Source of the DNA: an uncultured Flavihumibacter sp.
GTDB lineage: Bacteria; Bacteroidota; Bacteroidia; Chitinophagales; Chitinophagaceae
Assembly (NCBI GenBank): GCA_902168225.1
Contig: CABHOW010000048.1
Location: forward strand, 53,555-117,554
DNA length: 64,000 nt
Direction: 5' to 3'
Below, in pieces: positions 9,241-17,660 of the stretch. The number at the start of each line of letters is the position of its first letter. Position 1 is the first letter of the stretch. The notes under the pieces are model-generated. The model saw nothing but the letters and a program-made list of their open reading frames with translations, had not been told where the DNA came from and made no database searches. The position numbers and the translations under genes were made by a program.

Positions 9241-10434
9241 ATGGATACCAGCGTACCTGCAGAAGAGCAAATAATTGCATTGGTTAATTGTACTGAAAAT
9301 GTTTTCAATACTATATCAGCAGCACAGTTAGGTGGTAGAAAATTATATTCATTTACAAATCCTGTAGAACTATATTACAGCTTAGACAAGCAAAAATTCA
9401 ATTTGGTCGCTATCATTTCTCAGAACGAGGTATTAGCGCAGGGTGGGATTGCTTTCCTGGAGGCGTTACGTAAAAGAAATATAGACGTTCCATTTTTCCT
9501 TGTGAGTCAACAGTTAAGTGAAAGCACTGTAAAGCTTTCTTTAAAAGCAGGTGTAGCAGATGTTTTCAAGCTGCCTATTAAACAATCCAGTATAGAATTA
9601 CGGGTTCCTTTACTCATTGAAAAATGGGATGCCTTAAAAAATACTAGTCGTGTTATTGAGTTTCACAAATACAAAACTCCCTTTATTAAAAGGGTTTTCG
9701 ATATCGTATTTGCCGGTACTGTTTTATTACTGATCTCTCCTTTGTTATTGGTAATATGTATACTCCTGAAGCTTGAGTCGAAAGGCCCAATTTTTTATTA
9801 TGCATTAAGAGTTGGTTCGGGTTATAGAACATTTAAGTTTTATAAGTTCAGATCCATGTTTGTGAATGCCGATCAAAGAATTAAGGAGTTGAAACATCTG
9901 AATCAATATGCGCCAACCGCTGATACTGATGGTGGGGGCGATGACGATGAACAATATATCTGCGAAGAGTGCAGAGCCGCGGGTACGCAATGTCAATTCC
10001 CCATTTATTCAGATAAGATCAGATGGTGTGAAAAACAATACGCCACTACCAAAAAAGCAAAAGCCGGCGCTGCTTTTTTTAAGTTGAAGGACGATCCTCG
10101 CATTACGAAAGTTGGCAAATTTATTCGCAATACCAGTATTGATGAACTACCTCAGTTATGGAATGTGATCATTGGTGATATGAGTATTGTTGGTAATAGG
10201 CCATTACCTTTATATGAGGCTGAAAAACTGACTACAGATAAGTATGCGATGCGCTTCATGGCACCTGCAGGTATCACCGGTTTATGGCAGGTTGAAAAAA
10301 GAGGCAAAGGGGAAATGTCGGAAGAAGAAAGATTGATGCTGGATAATAAATATGCAGAAAATCATAGCTTCATCAATGATATTAAACTGATTTTACGCAC
10401 GATACCGGCTTTACTACAATCGGAAAGTGTTTAA
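9241..10434 (+). CDS. Pseudo-receiver domain fused to a Cys4-inserted sugar transferase
   Basis: A 397-residue fusion. Residues about 10-130 have a receiver-like alpha/beta pattern, but the phosphoacceptor strand reads LVAIISQNE with no Asp, so it is a pseudo-receiver. From about 147 a priming sugar transferase follows: one membrane hairpin (FDIVFAGTVLLLISPLLL), FYKFRSM, DDPRITKVGKFIRNTSIDELPQ and GDMSIVGNRPLPL. An insertion of about 60 residues between these motifs carries an acidic run and four cysteines (C241, C244, C251, C263) that could bind a metal. It would start the glycan on undecaprenyl phosphate. Its TAA shares the palindrome TTAA with the stop of the convergent acyltransferase. 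Confidence 0.88.
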   Translation: MDTSVPAEEQIIALVNCTENVFNTISAAQLGGRKLYSFTNPVELYYSLDKQKFNLVAIISQNEVLAQGGIAFLEALRKRNIDVPFFLVSQQLSESTVKLSLKAGVADVFKLPIKQSSIELRVPLLIEKWDALKNTSRVIEFHKYKTPFIKRVFDIVFAGTVLLLISPLLLVICILLKLESKGPIFYYALRVGSGYRTFKFYKFRSMFVNADQRIKELKHLNQYAPTADTDGGGDDDEQYICEECRAAGTQCQFPIYSDKIRWCEKQYATTKKAKAGAAFFKLKDDPRITKVGKFIRNTSIDELPQLWNVIIGDMSIVGNRPLPLYEAEKLTTDKYAMRFMAPAGITGLWQVEKRGKGEMSEEERLMLDNKYAENHSFINDIKLILRTIPALLQSESV

Positions 10435-11048
10435 TCCACTTTTTCCCATTCTTTCGTTTCAAAATTATATTGTTTGATAACTCTTGCGGGGTTACCTACG
10501 GCAACTGAATAGGGGGGTATGTTTTTTGTAACTACAGCACCCGCAGCAATCACGCTATGTTTTCCAATAGTAACGCCTGCAGTGATCACAGCATTTGCAG
10601 CAATCCAACAATCATCTTCAATAAGTATCTGTGAAGTCAGAATTTTTTGTGCATGTATAGGGATCTCAGGATTTCTATATTCATGGTTGAGGGCACTGGC
10701 AACAATATTTTGTGCAAAAATGACATTATTACCAACATGAATAGGACCGATGAGTACGTTGCCCATACCAATAAGTGTATTATTGCCTATATGAACATCA
10801 CCCACGCCGTTATTGATGGTGCTAAAATCCTCTATCGTACTATTTGTTCCAATATTGAATGCGTTGAAAGGCAATACATCGATCCTTGTTCTCCGGCGAA
10901 TTGTTGCTCTAGCCCCTTTCTTATGGATGAATGGATTAACGAACCATTTTACCCAAAGTCGGGGTCTTGCCTCTCCGGTTGGCACCAACATCCAATGCAC
11001 CCATTTTTTAAGTGTTGGGTTTTCTTTTATTTTTTGTTTTATTGACAT
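10431..11048 (-). CDS. Hexapeptide-repeat (left-handed beta-helix) acyltransferase
   Basis: A 205-residue acyltransferase of the LbH family, as in serine/maltose/galactoside O-acetyltransferases. Isoleucine-patch hexapeptides run from about residue 70 to 185 (for example IGNNTLIGMGNVLIG and VTIGKHSVIAAGAVVTK), ending with the typical VGNPARVIKQY. The likely catalytic His is in ASALNHEYRNPEIPI. It would O- or N-acetylate a sugar of the glycan made by this locus. It is on the opposite strand and overlaps the sugar transferase stop by four bases. The N-terminal 60 basic, tryptophan-containing residues may help membrane attachment. Confidence 0.85.
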   Translation of the reverse strand: MSIKQKIKENPTLKKWVHWMLVPTGEARPRLWVKWFVNPFIHKKGARATIRRRTRIDVLPFNAFNIGTNSTIEDFSTINNGVGDVHIGNNTLIGMGNVLIGPIHVGNNVIFAQNIVASALNHEYRNPEIPIHAQKILTSQILIEDDCWIAANAVITAGVTIGKHSVIAAGAVVTKNIPPYSVAVGNPARVIKQYNFETKEWEKVD

Positions 11049-11159
11049 TTGGGGATTGTTTCTGAATATTATATGGGGCTTTTACTACATCGGGGATGTA
11101 TAAATTTGTTATCTTTAGGTATGTAAGAATCAACGATTTAGATAAAATTATTCTTTTAT

Positions 11160-11882
11160 TTGGAAAAAAATATTAAAAAATCAGCCACATTCAGGTATCG
11201 CCATGCTTTTCCTACTTTTTTTAGGGCGGGATTACTTTCTTTTTCGCTGCTTTTTATTTTTCAAGGTAATGCTCAGGAGTCGATGATCCCTGAATTATCG
11301 TATCCTTTTTTGGAAAAACTCATTTTATTAGCCAAAGAAAATTATCCTCGGGTAAAAGCTTTAAAATCTCGTAATACCATTGCGGCCTTAAATCTTAAAA
11401 AAGCAAAAATGAGTTGGTACGACTTTTTAGGTGTATCAGCGTTTTATAGTCCTAATACTTCTGCCCAATTAACAAACACCTCCTTAACGGGTGTTCAAGT
11501 AGGTCTTTTTGTAAGTGTTGGTAATTTGCTGGCAAAGGGCCCCGCTGTAAAGCAAGCAAAAGAAGAGCAAGCCATTGCCAGGTATACGGCGGAAGAGTTT
11601 GACCTAACCATAGAAAAAGATGTAAAAGAAAGATACTTTCGGTACATGCAACAACTTACTATTTTAAAATTACAAACCCAATCAACACTCGATCAAGAGT
11701 CTATTTTGAAACAACTGAAATATCGTTTTGAAAGAGGCGAGGAAGGTTATGAAACATACAGCCGTGCTTTAATATCCACAACTGAATTCAGGATGCGGTT
11801 GATAGATGTAGAAGCATATATACTGCAAGCAAAAAGTAGTTTGGAAGAATTGATCGGCAAAAAATTGGAAGACGTTAAATAA
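11160..11882 (+). CDS. Short TolC-like outer-membrane protein
   Basis: A 240-residue protein with a signal peptide-like N-terminus (hydrophobic AGLLSFSLLFIFQGNAQ) and then long amphipathic helices (LEKLILLAKENYPRVKALK, then KDVKERYFRYMQQLTILKLQ) like half of a TolC/OEP subunit. Normal TolC family members have two such repeats and over 400 residues, so this is a half-length form. The start is the TTG at 11160: the in-frame ATG at 11121 is followed at once by TAA, and no other ATG precedes the signal peptide. The gene overlaps the Wzz-like gene (TAATG). I infer a role in moving the glycan through the outer membrane. Confidence 0.7.
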   Translation: MEKNIKKSATFRYRHAFPTFFRAGLLSFSLLFIFQGNAQESMIPELSYPFLEKLILLAKENYPRVKALKSRNTIAALNLKKAKMSWYDFLGVSAFYSPNTSAQLTNTSLTGVQVGLFVSVGNLLAKGPAVKQAKEEQAIARYTAEEFDLTIEKDVKERYFRYMQQLTILKLQTQSTLDQESILKQLKYRFERGEEGYETYSRALISTTEFRMRLIDVEAYILQAKSSLEELIGKKLEDVK

Positions 11883-14047
11883 TGCAGCTCAGTAAATTCA
11901 TAAAATTACTTTATAAGCGCAAATACGTATTAGTAGTGGTGCCTTTAGTAGCTGTTATTATAACCTACTTCTTGGTAAGAAAATTACCCGACTCGTATAA
12001 ATCACATGCCCGTATTTCAACAGGGTTGGTGGATGAATCTCAACAAATACTGAGTTCTGAAATACTTTCCCAGGAATTAAAAATTCAACAAGGTTTTAGT
12101 AACCTGATTGAAATACTCAGATTGAAAAAAACATTTGACCAGCTTTCTTATCGGCTCATTATCCATGATTTAACGGATAAAAAACCGTACCGACCTGCCA
12201 GTAAATTAGTAAAACAGTTAAACCCAAGTGCCAGAGCGCATGCATTAGATGTATACAGGGAAAAACTCGCAAAACGGGAATCGCTTTCTTTATGGGATGC
12301 TGACCAAAATGGTTTAAATACGGTCCTCGCTTCAATGGGGTATGATGAAGTATCGCTTCAAAAAAAGATAATCATATACCGGGTTGGGAATAGCGATTTT
12401 ATAGATATAGAATTTGAATCAGAAAACCCTTTTCTTTCAGCGTACGTGATCAATACTTTGATTAGTGAATTTTTTGATTTCTATGGTAACTATATCAAAA
12501 ATAACCAGCAGCGAACTACTAATTTGTTAGACACACTCATGAAGCAAAAGTATGAGGTGATGAATGAAAAAATGCAGGAGCTCCGCGATTATAAGATTAA
12601 GAATCGAGTACTAAACCTAAATGAACAATCAAGAATTTTATTTTCACAGATAACTGACTTTGAAACGAGGCTACAGGCCGCTAAAAAAGATGTTGCGGCT
12701 TATAATGCGGGCATCGACGGTGTAAACGCAAAGTTTAGTCCTACGGAAAGAAAATATTTGGAAAGTACATTGGTTGATATCAATTTGGAAATTATTGGAA
12801 CGAGAGAGCAGTTGCGACTTGCCACTGCGGAATTAATCAAAAGCAATTATGGTGCAAAACAGAAAGCCAAGCAAGATTCGATCCGCAAAGTTTTAGAGGA
12901 TCAAATTCAGGAAACTACGGAAAGATTAATTGCCAGCCCGCTAACTTCAAAACAGAGCCTTATTGCCCAACGTATCAATACAGAATTGCAGAGAGATATT
13001 GCTGCAGGTAGTATCCCAGTGTTGGAACAACAGATCAAAGAGCTCAATCAAAAGTTTGATATTTTGGTGCCCCATGAAGCCATTATACAAAACTATGAGC
13101 GTGGTGTTGATGTAGCAGGAAGAGAGTATCTGGATATGCAAGGTCGCTACAATCGTTCTAATCTCGAATCGAGTGTTGGCATCAGTTTGCGGCAAGTAGA
13201 AATGGCTATGCCCGGGCCACCTATACCTTCCAAGAAAACACTTTTAATAGCACTTTCCGGAATGGTGAGCTTTGTTTTCTGTTTTGTTACTTTATTCATT
13301 ATTTTTTACTTGGATAACTCCGTAGAAAATGTACTGGATCTGGCCAATCAAACAAAAATGCCTGTACTTTCCTATCTGCCGTTTATCAATACGGCCATGC
13401 TCGATTTGTCGGAAGTATGGAAAAATCAAGCTCACACAAACAGAAAAACCATCGCTTTTAAAAACCTGATCCGATCTCTTCGATTTGAGTTAGAAAGAGA
13501 AATGGATGGGAAGAGAATACTGGCTATTACCAGTTTGGTTCCGGAAGAGGGTAAAAGTTTGATTGCTTTAGGGTTAGCTTTTGCCTATTCTATGGTAAAT
13601 AAAAAAGTACTACTTATAGATGGTAATTTTGATAAACCTACTATTACGGAAACAACCAATACCCCCTTTTATGTAGAAGACTTCTTAAAAAACAGAATTT
13701 CCGTTTCTGAAATAATGAACGATACAAAAATTAGTGTGTTGGGTAATAGAGGTGCCGATATTTCGCTTTTTGAATTTTGTGAGGAAAATATTGTGAAACC
13801 CAAACTCGCTTATTTGAGGGATATGTTTGATATTATTATTATTGAAGCCCCTGCTTTGGATAAGTTAAACAAATCAAGAGAATGGATTGTGTTAGCCGAT
13901 AAGGTACTGGGCGTATTCCAGGCGGGGGCAACCATAAGGCAGAATAGAAAACAGAATGTGGCTTATTTAGAACGCCTTGGTGATGTATTTGCGGGATGGG
14001 TTTTAAATAAGGTATCCATCAATCGATTAGAGAAAGTACCAAAATAA
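11882..14047 (+). CDS. Wzz/BY-kinase-like polysaccharide copolymerase with degenerate kinase motifs
   Basis: A 721-residue inner-membrane protein. Residues 1-45 hold a membrane segment (YVLVVVPLVAVIITYFLV), and about 45-430 are a periplasmic Wzz-like region with long coiled-coil stretches. A second membrane segment is near 450-475, and a cytoplasmic ATPase domain of the CpsD/Wzc type follows from about 520. Walker A is intact (PEEGKS, 554-559). Walker A' reads LLIDGNFDKP (Asn582 where the second Asp is expected) and Walker B reads DIIIIEAP (Glu655). The C-terminus lacks a tyrosine cluster. It likely sets glycan chain length; kinase activity is doubtful. It is coupled to both neighbours by TAATG. 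Confidence 0.85.
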   Translation: MQLSKFIKLLYKRKYVLVVVPLVAVIITYFLVRKLPDSYKSHARISTGLVDESQQILSSEILSQELKIQQGFSNLIEILRLKKTFDQLSYRLIIHDLTDKKPYRPASKLVKQLNPSARAHALDVYREKLAKRESLSLWDADQNGLNTVLASMGYDEVSLQKKIIIYRVGNSDFIDIEFESENPFLSAYVINTLISEFFDFYGNYIKNNQQRTTNLLDTLMKQKYEVMNEKMQELRDYKIKNRVLNLNEQSRILFSQITDFETRLQAAKKDVAAYNAGIDGVNAKFSPTERKYLESTLVDINLEIIGTREQLRLATAELIKSNYGAKQKAKQDSIRKVLEDQIQETTERLIASPLTSKQSLIAQRINTELQRDIAAGSIPVLEQQIKELNQKFDILVPHEAIIQNYERGVDVAGREYLDMQGRYNRSNLESSVGISLRQVEMAMPGPPIPSKKTLLIALSGMVSFVFCFVTLFIIFYLDNSVENVLDLANQTKMPVLSYLPFINTAMLDLSEVWKNQAHTNRKTIAFKNLIRSLRFELEREMDGKRILAITSLVPEEGKSLIALGLAFAYSMVNKKVLLIDGNFDKPTITETTNTPFYVEDFLKNRISVSEIMNDTKISVLGNRGADISLFEFCEENIVKPKLAYLRDMFDIIIIEAPALDKLNKSREWIVLADKVLGVFQAGATIRQNRKQNVAYLERLGDVFAGWVLNKVSINRLEKVPK

Positions 14048-15222
14048 TGATTGCGATGAACCATTTCATTTCTTTTTTGTGGTATTTTTTTCAAGTAGCT
14101 ATTGGCTACAACTTGGTTATGCCCTTGTTACTGTTCATTATCTATCAATGCATACCTAAAAATAGAAAAGAAGCTACTACATCTAGTGCCGAAGCCGATT
14201 ATGCTGTTATTGTTACTGCGTATGAACAAACTGATTTATTGCCAAATGTGGTGAAGTCATTGTTGGAAATGCGGTACGATAATTATCTGATATATATTGT
14301 TGCCGATAAATGCGATATCAGTCAACTTCATTTTGATTCTGAAAAAGTCGTTTTACTACGACCGGAAGAAACACTGGCCAGTAATACCCGATCTCATTTT
14401 TATGCGATCAATCGATTTAAAAGACCACATGAAAGACTTACTATTATTGATAGCGATAATATTATTGATCCTGATTATCTGCAAGCATTGAATGTATATT
14501 TTGACAAAGGATTTAAAGCAGTTCAAGGGTTAAGAGATGCCAAGAATATTGATACAACCGTAGCCGCTTTAGATGCAGCCAGAGATATTTATTATCACTA
14601 TTATGATGGTAAACTTTTATTTGAAGTAGGCTCTTCCGCTACCTTATCGGGCTCGGGAATGGCTTTTACCGTATCCTTGTATAAATCCTGTTTAGAACAT
14701 TTAGATATTACCGGTGCAGGTTTTGACAAAATATTACAAAAACAAATACTAAGCGCCGGAGAAAGAATAGCATTTCAGCCAAGTGCTATCGTATACGATG
14801 AAAAAACCTCGCGTACAGATCAACTGGTAAATCAGCGTGCCAGATGGATCAATACTTGGTTTCGATACTTCTCATTCGGATTCGGATTAATTGGGAAAGG
14901 GATTAGGAATGTAAATTGGAATCAATTTTTATTCGGACTCATATTGGTTCGCCCGCCTTTATTTATTTTTTTATTGCTTTCGGTACTATTGATGGGAATT
15001 AATTTATTCGTCGACTTTACCATAGCCGTGTACTGGTTTTTAGGGTTTTTAGCATTTATACTTAGCTTTTTATTAGCCTTGCTTAATAATCCAACACCCC
15101 CATTTGTTTATCGTTCATTATGGGGTATTCCAAAATTTATTTTTTATCAGGTCATTTCTTTGGTTAAAGCTAGAACTGCCAATAAACGTTCTGTAGCAAC
15201 CAAGCACTACCATAAAAAATAA
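14047..15222 (+). CDS. Membrane-bound glycosyltransferase family 2
   Basis: A 391-residue GT2 enzyme. An N-terminal membrane helix (about 5-35) precedes the catalytic domain (YAVIVTAYEQTDLL, ADKCD, and a DSDNIIDPDYL metal site). QRARWINTW is a QxxRW-like acceptor motif as in processive beta-glycosyltransferases (hyaluronan, cellulose or chitin synthase-like). Two or three membrane helices follow at about 300-365. The QxxRW-type motif suggests it adds several or all backbone sugars. It overlaps the Wzz-like gene (TAATG), and the methyltransferase starts two bases after its stop. The sugar is unknown. Confidence 0.85.
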   Translation: MIAMNHFISFLWYFFQVAIGYNLVMPLLLFIIYQCIPKNRKEATTSSAEADYAVIVTAYEQTDLLPNVVKSLLEMRYDNYLIYIVADKCDISQLHFDSEKVVLLRPEETLASNTRSHFYAINRFKRPHERLTIIDSDNIIDPDYLQALNVYFDKGFKAVQGLRDAKNIDTTVAALDAARDIYYHYYDGKLLFEVGSSATLSGSGMAFTVSLYKSCLEHLDITGAGFDKILQKQILSAGERIAFQPSAIVYDEKTSRTDQLVNQRARWINTWFRYFSFGFGLIGKGIRNVNWNQFLFGLILVRPPLFIFLLLSVLLMGINLFVDFTIAVYWFLGFLAFILSFLLALLNNPTPPFVYRSLWGIPKFIFYQVISLVKARTANKRSVATKHYHKK

Positions 15223-15224
15223 AT

Positions 15225-15992
15225 ATGGAATTTAAAAAGGTATTGCAATTTCTCTTCCAAAAAATATTCGGAATAAATATCTATTTGTATTGTTTTGGGA
15301 TGTATAGGGCTCTTTTGAAAATTTATTTTCCCGACCCTGATATGAAATGGTTTATGATGTTGGCGAATAAAAAAGATGGAGACGTACTTGATATTGGTTG
15401 CAATGTGGCCACTTATAGTATTTGTTTCGGTAAAAAAATGCCGAATAAATATATTATTGGGTTTGAACCTGTAAATATATTGTATCGTATCGGTACCTCA
15501 TTACTTCGTCTTTTTGGGGTCAAGAATGTTATCATAAGAAATGAAGGGCTGGGAAAAAAAATAGGAAAAGCAACGGTGGTAACACCGTACCTGCAGGGGG
15601 TATACATGCACGGATTATCGCATTTCGACGATAATACTAATGCTGCTTATGAAGAAACGCCTTATCATAAAAAAGAAGAAATGTTATTTTCTACAGTTGA
15701 TACTTATTATGCTGAGTCGGGCAACAGAAAGATAGCAGGTATAAAGATTGACGTAGAAAATCATGAACTCTTTGTAATTCAGGGAGCACTAAAAGTACTA
15801 ACTATAGAACGCCCGATTGTATTATTAGAATTGTGGGAGAACGATAGGCAACGGTATTGCGAAGAAGCGCTAGGAAATTTAGGCTATACAAGGATGCAGG
15901 TAGTAGGGAATAAATTAATGGCTACTGAATTTACAGAGGAACTTAATTATTTTTTTATTCCTAATGAGTTTGTAGAATCAGTAAATTTATAG
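15225..15992 (+). CDS. FkbM-family SAM-dependent methyltransferase
   Basis: A 255-residue protein with a Rossmann methyltransferase core: GDVLDIGCNVATYSICFGKK binds SAM, IIGFEPVN is the acidic motif II, and KIDVENHELFVIQGA followed by RPIVLLELW is the typical FkbM ending. In glycan loci these enzymes O-methylate sugars. There is no signal peptide, although the first 40 residues are aromatic-rich and may touch the membrane. It sits tightly between the GT2 and the small membrane ORF at 15994. The target hydroxyl cannot be told. Confidence 0.85.
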   Translation: MEFKKVLQFLFQKIFGINIYLYCFGMYRALLKIYFPDPDMKWFMMLANKKDGDVLDIGCNVATYSICFGKKMPNKYIIGFEPVNILYRIGTSLLRLFGVKNVIIRNEGLGKKIGKATVVTPYLQGVYMHGLSHFDDNTNAAYEETPYHKKEEMLFSTVDTYYAESGNRKIAGIKIDVENHELFVIQGALKVLTIERPIVLLELWENDRQRYCEEALGNLGYTRMQVVGNKLMATEFTEELNYFFIPNEFVESVNL

Positions 15993-15993
15993 T

Positions 15994-16143
15994 ATGAAAG
16001 TAGTTCCAAATATTCCAAAGCTTTCTCCGGAGCAAGAAGCAGCTCGTATTCGTGCACTTACAGATAAAATCACAAAAACATCTGCCATAGTGCTTGCTTT
16101 TGTAAGTGTTTTTTATTTTTTTATCAAGCTTTTATTTTTATAA
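15994..16143 (+). CDS. Small single-pass membrane protein, 49 residues
   Basis: A short ORF starting one base after the methyltransferase stop and ending in a TAA that shares its last A with the ATG of the O-antigen-ligase-like gene (TAATG). It has a charged, proline-containing N-terminal half (MKVVPNIPKLSPEQEAARIR) and one C-terminal transmembrane helix (about residues 30-49). The perfect placement between two genes, with coupling on both sides, argues that it is translated. I do not recognise a family. It could be a small subunit of the polymerase or ligase. Confidence 0.65.
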   Translation: MKVVPNIPKLSPEQEAARIRALTDKITKTSAIVLAFVSVFYFFIKLLFL

Positions 16144-17660
16144 TGGATCAGCTTTTCCCTTTGCCCGCACCGGAGGAGCCTAAAAAATCGAGGTTCTTAT
16201 CAAAAGCATGGTTCAGAAAATTATTCATGCACGACCAGCTTGCAGGAATAAACGGATTCCTTTTTTTAACCGCCGCAGCTGTTTTTTTTGCACTTATAAT
16301 CGGCATCATGGGAGTATTTCCCGGGGTGATGTTACTCGCTACTTTTGTTGGACTGCCTATGATATACGGGCTTGTTGTACATCCCCGTTTTGGAGTTACT
16401 TTTTTTTTGATTGCAGCCTATTTGATTATGTGGGTGATTAGGCTGGGTGTTATCCCTTTTCCGTTAGGAACTGTTATGGATGGAATGGAATTGCTTTTTG
16501 TTATTGGTTTTTTTATAAAGCAAAAAACGCGAAATGAATGGGAGTTATTTAATAACCCGATTAGCATCATTATTATTGTTTGGATAATTTATAATTTACT
16601 GGAAGTAATTAATCCTACGGCAGAGTCGCGATTAGCTTGGGTATATACCATTCGTTCCGTAGCAGTAGTGATGCTCATGTATTATATATTTCTATATAAT
16701 ATCCGTACCAAAGAATTTATTCGTTTTATCATAAAACTTTGGTTGGTGCTTGCTACGTTTGGGGCAATATATGGATTAAAGCAACAATATATTGGCTTTT
16801 ATCAATTTGAAGAAGACTATCTAAACTCAGATCCGAATATTGCAAACCTGCTATTCATTGGTGGTCAATGGCGTAAATTTTCTATTTTCAGCGATCCGGT
16901 TGCCTTCTCTTATAATATGGTTGTAAGTAGTATGCTTTGTATTGGTATGATTACAGGGCCATTAGCAAATTGGAAAAAAATAGTATTAGGAGCGCTAGCA
17001 GGGTTATACTTATTTGCAATGCTTCATTCCGGTACCCGGGGAGCTTTTGTGTTACCGCCTGTAGCATTGATTTTGTTATCGATTTTAAAATTTAACAGGC
17101 AGGTAATGATGGCGGCCATAATTGGCGGTATTGGTATGTTGATACTCATTTTCATACCAACATCTAATCCTACTATATATAGATTTCAAACTGCATTCCG
17201 CCCATCGGAAGATGCCTCTTTTAATGTGCGGAAAATAAATCAAAAAAGGATTCAGCCATTTATACTAACGCATCCTATGGGAGGCGGATTGGGTGCTACG
17301 GGAACTTGGGGTCAGCGATTTGCACCGAACTCTTTTCTTGCCAACTTTCCACCGGATAGCGGATATGTAAGGGTAGCTGTTGAGATGGGGTGGATTGGGT
17401 TATTGCTTATTTGTGTGTTGATGTTTATTATCCTAAGAATCGGCATTATCAATTACTACGCTATCAGAGACCCCGAATTGAAATCGTATTGTTTAGCAAT
17501 GGTTTTGATTATATTTTGTTATCATATCGGAAACTATCCACAGGAAGCCATTGTTCAATTCCCTTCAAATGTTTATTTTTATTTAGTAGCCGCGCTCATT
17601 GTAATAACAAAAAGAATCGACGATCAACAAAATGCAGGCATACCCATCCAAAAATTATGA
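16143..17660 (+). CDS. O-antigen ligase/polymerase-like membrane protein (Wzy/WaaL)
   Basis: A 505-residue polytopic protein with about 11-12 membrane helices and a large loop after the mid-region (about 365-400, GGGLGATGTWGQRF), the usual layout of Wzy_C/O-antigen ligase proteins. Arg-rich points such as HSGTRGAFVLPP resemble the catalytic periplasmic loops of this family. The ligase would join the lipid-linked glycan to its acceptor, or the polymerase would join repeat units; sequence alone does not separate these. It is coupled by TAATG to the small ORF before it and by ATGA to the glycosyltransferase after it. Confidence 0.85.
   Translation: MDQLFPLPAPEEPKKSRFLSKAWFRKLFMHDQLAGINGFLFLTAAAVFFALIIGIMGVFPGVMLLATFVGLPMIYGLVVHPRFGVTFFLIAAYLIMWVIRLGVIPFPLGTVMDGMELLFVIGFFIKQKTRNEWELFNNPISIIIIVWIIYNLLEVINPTAESRLAWVYTIRSVAVVMLMYYIFLYNIRTKEFIRFIIKLWLVLATFGAIYGLKQQYIGFYQFEEDYLNSDPNIANLLFIGGQWRKFSIFSDPVAFSYNMVVSSMLCIGMITGPLANWKKIVLGALAGLYLFAMLHSGTRGAFVLPPVALILLSILKFNRQVMMAAIIGGIGMLILIFIPTSNPTIYRFQTAFRPSEDASFNVRKINQKRIQPFILTHPMGGGLGATGTWGQRFAPNSFLANFPPDSGYVRVAVEMGWIGLLLICVLMFIILRIGIINYYAIRDPELKSYCLAMVLIIFCYHIGNYPQEAIVQFPSNVYFYLVAALIVITKRIDDQQNAGIPIQKL

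Noticed and set aside
10647..11103. Plus-strand ORFs opposite the hexapeptide acyltransferase
   Set aside because: They are shadows of a clear minus-strand hexapeptide gene; the translations are rich in Cys and isoleucine runs with no family pattern.
17390..17656. N-terminal extension of the GT-B glycosyltransferase frame
   Set aside because: It lies wholly within the ligase-like gene in another frame, has basic low-complexity residues, and the ATG at 17657 in ATGA overlap gives a proper start.
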